A stretch of DNA of 14,939 nt from Candidatus Helarchaeota archaeon (GTDB lineage Archaea; Asgardarchaeota; Lokiarchaeia; Helarchaeales; HEL-GB-A): NCBI GenBank assembly GCA_016840125.1, contig JAEOSY010000215.1, positions 1-14,939 of the forward strand, in the 5' to 3' direction. The position numbers and the translations under genes are program-made. Positions 7,061-12,572 of the stretch are shown here, piece by piece. How positions within the stretch are numbered: position 1 is the first letter of the stretch; every line of letters starts with the position of its first letter. The notes beneath the pieces are model-generated. The model did not search any database. It was not told where the DNA came from and was given only the letters and a program-made list of their open reading frames with translations.

Positions 7061-8206
7061 TTATTTAAATGAAGTATTCCGACCGATTCCAGTTGAAATA
7101 ATTTTGGAGGCATCAATTTGTTGAGGTAGGGTTTCATGGTTGATATCGAAATAGATACCAGCTAAAAATTCTTCAAGATTAAGGCCTAAATCGGCAGGAA
7201 TTATGAAATTTCCTTTTGGATAATGTTTTTCAAATTGAATATTCGGATCTTTCTTTTTTAAATTAGGATATTCGCAATTTATGGTTTGAATTGGAAAGGG
7301 AACACCCTCGGTTTCGATTTGTTCTTTGTAAATTGAGAAAAGCTCAGGGACTCGTGTCCGAATGATTTCTAAATTTCGAGGTTCAAAGGGTTGAATATAG
7401 AAATTCATGTTTGTAGTAATAGAGGCGAGAATGGAACAGAAAGCCTTCCGCCCCTTGTAGAAGAACATATTCAATGCAGAGGGAAAGGGATGCAAGCTGA
7501 AAGTATAATCGGGTAATCCATAAAGCTCTTTACTAGCCCATCCATCAAATGTTTCACCTATACTTTCATAATTAGAGGGAATACACATGAGATTAATAGC
7601 CCAACTTGAAACAACAGTGCCGACCTGGTAATCAGCATCAGCCCATTGAGGAGTTCGTTCGTTACGGATATCTTTTAGAATATCCATAAACATTTGAGAG
7701 GCTTTATTCATATCCTTCAAACGACGTGGGATTTCTCTTAATTGATAACCATATTTCAGGTGGCGACGATCAAGTATTTCATCGTCCTGACGTATCATAT
7801 ACCAATCAACAGGAATCCCGTCCTCGATATGGCAATTTAACAGTAAAAGAAGCTCTGCATTATAATCATGAGCAACGGCGAATGTAATATCTGCACTATC
7901 ACCAGCAAATAATCTCTGGGTACCAATAACCAAATCACTCCGAATAACAAGAGAAGGGAGCATCATGATATAGGATAGGACTTTCTCGGGATGGGCAATA
8001 TTCCCATCTAGCACGTCCTTCACCGTATAGATTGATTCATTGAGTCTTGTTTCAAAGAAATCAAAAATCGCTTCATCACCCATGGCTTCATAATTATCAA
8101 CGCCATCCCACCCTAATTCTTTATATACGCGCCATAGAAAGGAAAGGAGAGGTAAGAAAGGCTTTAAATATAAATCATCAGGCATTTCCCCATACGTGTG
8201 AACCAT
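7061..8206 (-). CDS. Unrecognised 381-residue protein upstream of the thiolase gene
   Basis: 381 residues from the ATG at 8206, with AGAGGG about nine bases upstream. I recognise no family. No signal peptide, membrane span, zinc motif or nucleotide-binding loop is visible. The sequence is rich in Tyr, Phe, Trp and acidic residues and reads as a soluble globular protein. Notable stretches are FAGDSADITFAVAHDYNAEL and two conserved-looking loops, WAINLMCIPSNYES and LHPFPSALNMFFYKGRKAF. The gap to the thiolase start is 86 bases on the same strand, so it may be the first gene of the thiolase-DUF35 transcript. That suggests, but does not prove, a role in the same acyl-CoA or carbonyl chemistry. 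Confidence 0.7.
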   Translation of the reverse strand: MVHTYGEMPDDLYLKPFLPLLSFLWRVYKELGWDGVDNYEAMGDEAIFDFFETRLNESIYTVKDVLDGNIAHPEKVLSYIMMLPSLVIRSDLVIGTQRLFAGDSADITFAVAHDYNAELLLLLNCHIEDGIPVDWYMIRQDDEILDRRHLKYGYQLREIPRRLKDMNKASQMFMDILKDIRNERTPQWADADYQVGTVVSSWAINLMCIPSNYESIGETFDGWASKELYGLPDYTFSLHPFPSALNMFFYKGRKAFCSILASITTNMNFYIQPFEPRNLEIIRTRVPELFSIYKEQIETEGVPFPIQTINCEYPNLKKKDPNIQFEKHYPKGNFIIPADLGLNLEEFLAGIYFDINHETLPQQIDASKIISTGIGRNTSFK

Positions 8207-8329
8207 TAAATCAATCCCTCTTGATAAATAATGAAATTAATCAGTATGATTTTGAGGCGATATTTGACGGTTTGATTATAAGAAAGGATCTCTTTTTAAA
8301 TCTAATTACATAAATGAGGTGATTTTAAA

Positions 8330-8737
8330 CTGAGTAAATTAACACATTTCCATATTCCTGTGGATGATATGACCAGGGCTAAGAAATTTTATATAGAAGT
8401 TTTTGGCTGGAATATAGAAGATACGGGAAGTGCATTTCAAATCATGAAAACCGTGCCCGTAGATGAGTTGGGGACACCAAGTGAGCCAGGAGCCACGTAT
8501 GGTGCGCTTTATAAACGTCAAAGGCCAAATGACGCACCTTCACTAGTAATTGAAGTCCCCTCAATAGATGAAACTATGCTTAAAGTAAAAGCGGCAGGCG
8601 GGAGACTTATAACTCCCAAGGGATCGATTGGACTGTTCGGGCTTCTAGCAGAAATTACCGATTCAGAAGGCAATTTAATTGGTCTGTTCGAAAATAGAAA
8701 TGGGAATAAAGATTTGTCTTCGCTGATTAAGAGCTAA
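8330..8737 (+). CDS. VOC-superfamily (glyoxalase/bleomycin-resistance-like) protein, CTG start
   Basis: 135 residues if read from CTG 8330. The N-terminus then reads SKLTHFHIPVDDMTRAKKFY, the standard first beta strand and helix of a single VOC module, with family-typical FGWNIED and a closing strand EITDSEGNLIGLFEN. The only ATG/GTG candidates in frame (GTG 8360, ATG 8369) would delete the first strand and its His residues. An in-frame TGA at 8315 leaves CTG as the only near-cognate start, seven to eight bases after GAGGTG (8316-8321). VOC proteins bind a metal in paired beta-alpha-beta-beta-beta units and do isomerase, dioxygenase or binding jobs; the specific reaction cannot be told. Divergent from the 381-residue gene. 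Confidence 0.82.
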   Translation: MSKLTHFHIPVDDMTRAKKFYIEVFGWNIEDTGSAFQIMKTVPVDELGTPSEPGATYGALYKRQRPNDAPSLVIEVPSIDETMLKVKAAGGRLITPKGSIGLFGLLAEITDSEGNLIGLFENRNGNKDLSSLIKS

Positions 8738-8756
8738 CTACTATTAATAATTCCAT

Positions 8757-9476
8757 TTATTCATAAGTTTTTTTCGCATATTGTTTTTTGGGATCGATTT
8801 CCTTTCCAAGAAAAATCATGATATCGCCCTTGAGCCAGGTGGTAATGACATTCCCGTACCCTTCTTGTTCCAAACGTCGTACAGAGAGATTTACGAAAGT
8901 ACGAGGATCATATTTTATTTTACCTAATTTCTTAATCCGAAAAGCGATTTCCACATCATCACTGTGCGGAAGTGATTTATATCCACCGCATTTTTTGAAC
9001 GCCGATTTTCTAAAGGCGGAATTTGTCCCCGCAGTTCCATACAAATTAAAAAGGGTAATACCTTGAATGAAGCAACGTAAAAGAAAGTACGTCAAATTAG
9101 ATTTCCAACTCTTCTCAATAGGTCCATCTGGACCCGTAATTGCGACTATTCGGTCATCTTGAAAATCCTCTAAAAAAATCTCCAGCCATTGATTCGGAAC
9201 GATGCAATCTGCATCAGTGGTAGCGATAAAGTCAGCTTTTGCTGCCAAAAATCCATCATTACGTGCGCCCCCAATTCCTTCCCGTTTTTGCATAATTACT
9301 CGAGCACCCAGCTCTTTTGCTATTTCGCAGGTCTTATCTGTCGAGCCTCCATCGACAATAATAATCTCATATTCATCTCGGGGGATTGTTTGATGGTTTA
9401 ATTTGCGCAGAGTTGTTCTAATCCTTTTGGCTTCATTGAAGGTTGGAATTACTACGCTAATTCTTGGTTTTGTCAT
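8757..9476 (-). CDS. Family 2 glycosyltransferase
   Basis: 239 residues from the ATG at 9476, with AGGTGG six bases upstream; the in-frame TTG at 9500 is less likely. The GT-A fold is clear: RISVVIPTFNEAKRI (5-19), the nucleotide-binding VDGGSTDKT (41-49), REGIGGARNDGF, and the metal-binding DxD as TTDADC (Asp88, Asp90). Further on, GTNSAFRKSAFKKCGGY and the acidic HSDDVEIAFRIKKLG segment resemble the acceptor/base region of GT2 enzymes. It transfers a sugar from a nucleotide donor to a lipid or glycan acceptor, probably at the cytosolic face of the membrane. A hydrophobic stretch, LTYFLLRCFIQGITLF, may be peripheral rather than a true span. It is convergent with the VOC gene. Confidence 0.88.
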   Translation of the reverse strand: MTKPRISVVIPTFNEAKRIRTTLRKLNHQTIPRDEYEIIIVDGGSTDKTCEIAKELGARVIMQKREGIGGARNDGFLAAKADFIATTDADCIVPNQWLEIFLEDFQDDRIVAITGPDGPIEKSWKSNLTYFLLRCFIQGITLFNLYGTAGTNSAFRKSAFKKCGGYKSLPHSDDVEIAFRIKKLGKIKYDPRTFVNLSVRRLEQEGYGNVITTWLKGDIMIFLGKEIDPKKQYAKKTYE

Positions 9477-9585
9477 GGAATCCACCTTTATTTTTACCAA
9501 GCATATTACTATAATCGTATTAATTTCTAATTCCTACTTAAAGAAAAGTTTTAATAAGATTATTTGTTTGTGAAATCACATTATT

Positions 9586-9650
9586 GTGGCGGGTGGGCTT
9601 TCCTCCTACCGTGTTCCGCCACGTAAAACAATAAATCCCGGGCAAAGAGG
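9586..9650 (+). promoter_or_regulatory. Structured 5' leader of the QueT-like gene, riboswitch candidate
   Basis: A perfect 7-bp stem GTGGCGG (9586-9592) / CCGCCAC (9616-9622) encloses a second 5-bp stem GTGGG (9593-9597) / CCTAC (9605-9609, one G-T pair), with loop CTTTCCT and a six-base 3' bulge CGTGTT. An A-rich linker follows, then CCCGGG and the Shine-Dalgarno GAGG (9647-9650). CCTC at 9602-9605, in the loop and the top of the inner stem, is complementary to that GAGG, so a pseudoknot could hide it. The G/C-rich block stands out in an AT-rich gap. I cannot match it to a named riboswitch class by eye. Confidence 0.45.
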
Positions 9651-9657
9651 TTGTATT

Positions 9658-10269
9658 ATGGCTTATTACAAAGACAGAATCAGTTATAAAGTTGCAATTG
9701 TCGCTATTATTGGCGCGTTATATGCAGTTTTAGTAATTATTTTTCTCCCAATTTCTTTTTACTTTCCACAAGTACGAGTAGCAGATTGTTTAATTCCTCA
9801 AGCCTTTATTTTTGGTCTTTGGGGTGCCGCTGGAGTAAGTATTGGCTGTCTTATGGGGAATTTTTATGGAGGTTTGTTAGGTTTTGATCTTATAGGGGGG
9901 CCAATTGCCAATTTACTAGCTGGCTATATTGGTTATCAGATAGAAAAACGTAATAACTCCAAAGGAATTAAACGTATCTTAAGAACACAGTTCGCAATTA
10001 CTATCCAAACACTAATAAATGATTTTATTGTTGGAACCTATTTGGCACTATTTTTCCCCTTCATTTTTGACGGCTCGCCGTTTCTGAATGTTCCGCTCAT
10101 AGTAGTTGGATGGCTTACAATCCTAATCGGCTCCCTTATTTCTATGAACCTTCTAGGGTTTTTGATTTACGAAGCTCTCCGGAAAACGGGATTGTTTGAG
10201 ATCGAAACGAAGACTGATAATTTTCAAGTAGCAGTGAATTATATCACGCGAAATTTTGCATCTCAATAA
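9658..10269 (+). CDS. queT: QueT-like ECF transporter S component (predicted queuosine/archaeosine-precursor uptake)
   Basis: 203 residues from the ATG at 9658, with AGAGG seven bases upstream. The frame continues to GTG 9586, but that stretch is better explained as structured leader. About five to six membrane spans are visible, beginning with VAIVAIIGALYAVLVIIFLP. The QueT-type signature is the segment VRVADCLIPQAFIFGLWGAAGVSIGC followed by MGNFYGGLLGFDLIGGPIANLLAG. S components bind the substrate in the membrane and work with a shared EcfT/EcfA module encoded elsewhere. QueT relatives are predicted to import queuine or preQ precursors; in archaea this would feed archaeosine or queuosine in tRNA. 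Substrate assignment is from family resemblance only. Confidence 0.75.
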   Translation: MAYYKDRISYKVAIVAIIGALYAVLVIIFLPISFYFPQVRVADCLIPQAFIFGLWGAAGVSIGCLMGNFYGGLLGFDLIGGPIANLLAGYIGYQIEKRNNSKGIKRILRTQFAITIQTLINDFIVGTYLALFFPFIFDGSPFLNVPLIVVGWLTILIGSLISMNLLGFLIYEALRKTGLFEIETKTDNFQVAVNYITRNFASQ

Positions 10270-10290
10270 AAAAAAGAAAGGGTTTGGAGC

Positions 10291-10677
10291 CTATAATGTC
10301 ACATCTAGGCAAAATGGAAGCTGTTTGATCTTTATTATCCTAATATAGGCTGCAGTAGACTCCAGAACTTTATTAACAAACTCGATTTTCCCTAAGTCGG
10401 GTCGACATTTAATGAATCGAGTGGGCTCATGTTCGGTACGAACAAAAATAACGATTGGGAGTCCATTCAACTGGTAAAAATCGTGAATTACTATCCAAAC
10501 TAGGTAAAGATGTTCCCCATTGCGTTCTAAATGATAAATTGTTTGATCCTGATTGTTTGTAATTAATTGAAGCAGGTCTCCAAGTTCAACCAACTCTAAA
10601 AATTTAGCTTGGGGGAGTTCATTTACATCTAAGGGGGCTATCGAATGCCCAACTTTCGCTTTTTTTACTATATCCAT
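10291..10677 (-). CDS. Unrecognised 128-residue protein
   Basis: 128 residues from the ATG at 10677, with a weak GGTAG upstream. No family is recognised. The sequence alternates short amphipathic helices (AKFLELVELGDLLQLI, EFVNKVLESTAAYI) with hydrophobic strands (HLYLVWIVIHDF, PIVIFVRTE, YIRIIKIKQL), compatible with a small alpha/beta domain. It has no signal peptide and no catalytic motif I can name. It is convergent with the QueT-like gene and faces away from the profilin gene across a 376-base gap. Base use and length are in line with neighbouring genes, so I consider it a real gene. Confidence 0.6.
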   Translation of the reverse strand: MDIVKKAKVGHSIAPLDVNELPQAKFLELVELGDLLQLITNNQDQTIYHLERNGEHLYLVWIVIHDFYQLNGLPIVIFVRTEHEPTRFIKCRPDLGKIEFVNKVLESTAAYIRIIKIKQLPFCLDVTL

Positions 10678-10733
10678 TTGGATCTACCACTAACTAACTT
10701 AATTCTGCAAAATATCATCATTTTTTCAAAATT

Positions 10734-10762
10734 TGATTTTCAATTATTAGTATTCAAAATCA
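10734..10762. repeat. Inverted repeat, 7-base arms
   Basis: TGATTTT (10734-10740) and AAAATCA (10756-10762) are exact inverted arms around a 15-base AT-rich centre, about 60-85 bases upstream of the minus-strand 128-residue gene. It may be an operator for that gene. AT-richness makes chance occurrence possible. Confidence 0.3.
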
Positions 10763-10780
10763 TATAAAAACCTTTTAATT

Positions 10781-10796
10781 AAATAAATATTTATTT
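10781..10796. repeat. 16-base perfect palindrome
   Basis: AAATAAATATTTATTT is its own reverse complement. It lies in the same divergent gap, next to the GC-richer patch. It could be a protein-binding site or a strand-symmetric AT promoter element; low sequence complexity limits confidence. Confidence 0.3.
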
Positions 10797-11053
10797 GAAT
10801 AAATCTCGCCCCTCCTCCATTCTAGGCGGGAATTTTGAGCTGGAATTGGGTGGCGCCTAACGCGCGCGCACTATTTCGCAATCGAATTAGTAATTCCTCG
10901 AATTCGAAAGCCGAAGTAAAAGTGGGACACCAATCTAAACTTTTTTGGTGCTAGATGGTAGATCATGAAGATCTTACAGGAAAGATAACCTTAAAAAGCG
11001 AGTTTTTGTATCTATAGTTACGTCACCTATAATTAAATTACGAGGTTTGAAGA

Positions 11054-11428
11054 ATGCAAAATATTGAATCGGTTTTAACAGAACTTTGGAATACGAATCA
11101 ATATGTTTCCGCCATTACGGTTCTTCATAATTCGAATAATTCTATTCTATATCAAACTAGTAATTGGGACATTACTCCAGATCTTGGAGCAATTTATTCG
11201 ACATGGAATGGGCAAAATCCATCGGTTCAAGTCCAAGGAGTCAAATACACAACCCTTCAATGTACGCCAGAACGGTTGGTCTGTTCGAATTTAAGGGGAC
11301 AGGGACATATCGTAGCAGTTAATACGGGTAAAGTTTCAGCGGTTGCTTATGTTCTACCGGATGGAGACGTCGGTGGTTCATATACGGATATTGCTCGTGT
11401 GATAGGCAATATAGGTCAATTTTATTGA
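11054..11428 (+). CDS. Asgard profilin
   Basis: 124 residues; GAGGT at 11042-11046 precedes the ATG by seven bases. The order of motifs follows profilin: an N-terminal helix (IESVLTELWNTNQYV), strand AITVLHNSNNSILYQTS, the loop-helix WDITPDLGAIYSTWNG (38-53) matching the F-x-I-x-P-x-E helix of profilins, then VQGVKYTTLQCTPERLVCSN (60-79), matching the G-x-KY-x-x-x-R segment. RGQGHIVAVNTGKVSAVAYV matches the GKKG-G-I-x-x-x-KT strand pair, and a C-terminal helix closes the fold (YTDIARVIGNIGQ). Asgard profilins bind actin-type monomers and regulate filament growth. The N-terminus is short and keeps few of the aromatic residues used by eukaryotic profilins to grip poly-proline. A roadblock fold was considered and fits less well. 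It lies 181 bases upstream of the Ubl gene, same strand. Confidence 0.75.
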   Translation: MQNIESVLTELWNTNQYVSAITVLHNSNNSILYQTSNWDITPDLGAIYSTWNGQNPSVQVQGVKYTTLQCTPERLVCSNLRGQGHIVAVNTGKVSAVAYVLPDGDVGGSYTDIARVIGNIGQFY

Positions 11429-11530
11429 AATAATCCTCTATATTCAAGTAATTCGGAATTCTAGAGTATTTCATTAATTATTATTTTTATTTTTATAATC
11501 CGTTTGAGAATATCGCGACGATTCCGTACC

Positions 11531-11538
11531 TTTAAATG
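11531..11538 (+). promoter_or_regulatory. TATA-like box for the Ubl gene
   Basis: TTTAAATG, preceded by CGTACC as a possible B-recognition element, lies about 75 bases before the ATG at 11610. It would give a leader of roughly 50 bases. Together with the gap after the profilin stop codon, it suggests the Ubl gene has its own promoter. Position-based inference. Confidence 0.35.
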
Positions 11539-11609
11539 ATACCATTTCTTTAATAGTATAACGAGATTATGAATAAAAAGGTGAAATAAAACCCAAAGAG
11601 GAGGTTATT

Positions 11610-11882
11610 ATGACTAACGAAGAAGAAGTTGTAACATTAACCTTTGAGAACGCTGCTAATGAAAGTAAGAAATGGCAAATTGTCGCAGTTACTGGAGAAT
11701 TATTAAGGGATTATGTTGGGAGAGCTGCTAAACAATTATTTACCCCTGTGCCTCAGCGAGTTGGAATAGCTACAAAAGATGGGGCAATTGTTCAAAATTG
11801 GTCCGATAAATCTGTCAGAGAAGTAATTGACACATATCGCACTAATCATTATGTAATCGGCACGCCGGATCAGCTTGGTTAA
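11610..11882 (+). CDS. Small ubiquitin-like (beta-grasp) protein, candidate modifier
   Basis: 90 residues with a strong AGAGGAGGT Shine-Dalgarno sequence (11597-11605). The predicted order of elements fits a beta-grasp fold: strand VVTLTFEN (7-14), strand KKWQIVAVTG, helix ELLRDYVGRAAKQLF (about 30-44), strand RVGIATKDGAIVQNW, a short helix SVREVIDTYR, and a last strand HYVIGTPDQLG running to the stop. The ubiquitin GG tail is reduced to a single terminal Gly after Leu, so the protein would need no processing to expose it. Sequence identity to ubiquitin is low; the call leans on fold pattern and on the E2-like and JAMM genes directly downstream on the same strand. It could instead be an unrelated small alpha/beta protein. 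Confidence 0.5.
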   Translation: MTNEEEVVTLTFENAANESKKWQIVAVTGELLRDYVGRAAKQLFTPVPQRVGIATKDGAIVQNWSDKSVREVIDTYRTNHYVIGTPDQLG

Positions 11883-11925
11883 TAAATATACAGATTAATT
11901 TCACGCATACCAAACTTATTCGCCC

Positions 11926-11937
11926 TTTTTTTATAAT
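11926..11937 (+). promoter_or_regulatory. T-run and TATA-like box between Ubl and E2-like genes
   Basis: A run of seven T (11926-11932) overlaps TTTATAAT (about 11930-11937). The T-run may end some Ubl transcripts. The TATA-like box is about 60 bases before the GTG at 11997 and could start a separate E2-JAMM transcript. Both readings are inference from sequence and position. Confidence 0.3.
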
Positions 11938-11996
11938 TTTTAATACGAGAAAATTGAGATTCTAACTAATACAAATGGAAATTTTCAGGTGGGATA

Positions 11997-12554
11997 GTGC
12001 GCAGAAGAAATGAAGACAAAAATTCTATCGATCTTTCAGATTATATCGACTCGATCTCTATAGATGTCTATGATAGTTATATAAAAAAGCATTTTCTTAC
12101 CCCACTTCAGTTGAAAATTAAGGGCGCAATTATCCTTGAGAAATTACCCTTGTTTAGCAATGTCTATGACCCACGTTCTCGAAATTGGCACAAGAGAGTG
12201 GAAGAAGAACTAGAAATTTTTGAGTTTTTAAAAGAAAAATATGTACAGCAAGTAGGTTTTCCAGTGTATGATCAATTAACACAAGTATCGGATAATAACA
12301 GGCTCTGGCATGCACAGTTTAGAATGGGGAAGAGAAGTCGAGGACGTAAAATTGAAATCCGTTTAGATCTACGGTATCCTTATAAATTCCCAAGGGCTAA
12401 GCGGGAATCACGAGACCACCATACTACATTAGGCGATAAATGCTTCGGGGTACTTGTAAAGCGTTGGAGGTCAGATGGGAAATTTGGAATTCCGCATTTT
12501 CTAGTCATACTAAGCTATTATTATGCGTTGGAGCATACTAGTTTGAAAATATAA
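11997..12554 (+). CDS. E2-like (UBC-fold) ubiquitin-conjugating enzyme
   Basis: 185 residues from GTG 11997, preceded by AGGTGGG. Residues about 65-185 read as a UBC core: helix HKRVEEELEIFEFLKEKY, strands ending in RKIEIRLDLRYPYKFPRAK (118-135, matching the F-x-L-x-x-x-YPF-x-PP strand and turn), then DHHTTLGDKCFGVLVKRWRSDG (140-161). The last matches HPN-x-x-x-G-x-I-C-L-x-I-L-x-x-x-W, putting the catalytic Cys at 149 and the conserved Trp at 157. The HPN tripeptide that stabilises the E2 oxyanion is replaced by HHT. About 60 N-terminal residues are extra and acidic-Tyr rich. It would accept a Ubl thioester from an E1 not present in the window. An inactive-variant fold is excluded by the retained Cys, but activity is unproven. 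Confidence 0.65.
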   Translation: MRRRNEDKNSIDLSDYIDSISIDVYDSYIKKHFLTPLQLKIKGAIILEKLPLFSNVYDPRSRNWHKRVEEELEIFEFLKEKYVQQVGFPVYDQLTQVSDNNRLWHAQFRMGKRSRGRKIEIRLDLRYPYKFPRAKRESRDHHTTLGDKCFGVLVKRWRSDGKFGIPHFLVILSYYYALEHTSLKI

Positions 12555-12572
12555 GAAGTAGGAGGCTTTTTT

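Larger units (their letters stand above)
10678..11053. other. 376-base gene-free gap between divergent genes
   Basis: No open frame here looks coding and no tRNA is visible. The left part is AT-rich with two inverted repeats (10734-10762 and 10781-10796). The middle (about 10804-10950) is markedly richer in G and C and can fold: TCTCGCC (10804-10810) pairs with GGCGGGA (10825-10831), and CACCAA (10928-10933) with TTGGTG (10945-10950). The right part holds TTAAAAAG (about 10991-10998), a possible TATA element for the profilin gene. GAGGT (11042-11046) is its Shine-Dalgarno sequence. Confidence 0.5.

Noticed and set aside
9586..9657. Coding extension of the QueT-like protein (GTG 9586)
   Set aside because: The stretch forms strong stems and a Shine-Dalgarno site sits before ATG 9658, which also begins at the usual place relative to the first membrane span.
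10855..10872. CGCGCGCGC tract as a Z-DNA or origin element
   Set aside because: It is short and isolated, with no repeated origin boxes or replication genes nearby.
10804..10950. A tRNA gene in the GC-rich patch
   Set aside because: No cloverleaf with a GTTCRANNC T-arm and CCA-proximal acceptor stem could be built.
11054..11428. Roadblock/LC7 assignment for the profilin gene
   Set aside because: The G-V-K-Y strand, the RGQG-I-V-x-x-x-TGK segment and the W-D-I-T-P helix follow profilin order more closely; roadblock remains a weaker alternative.
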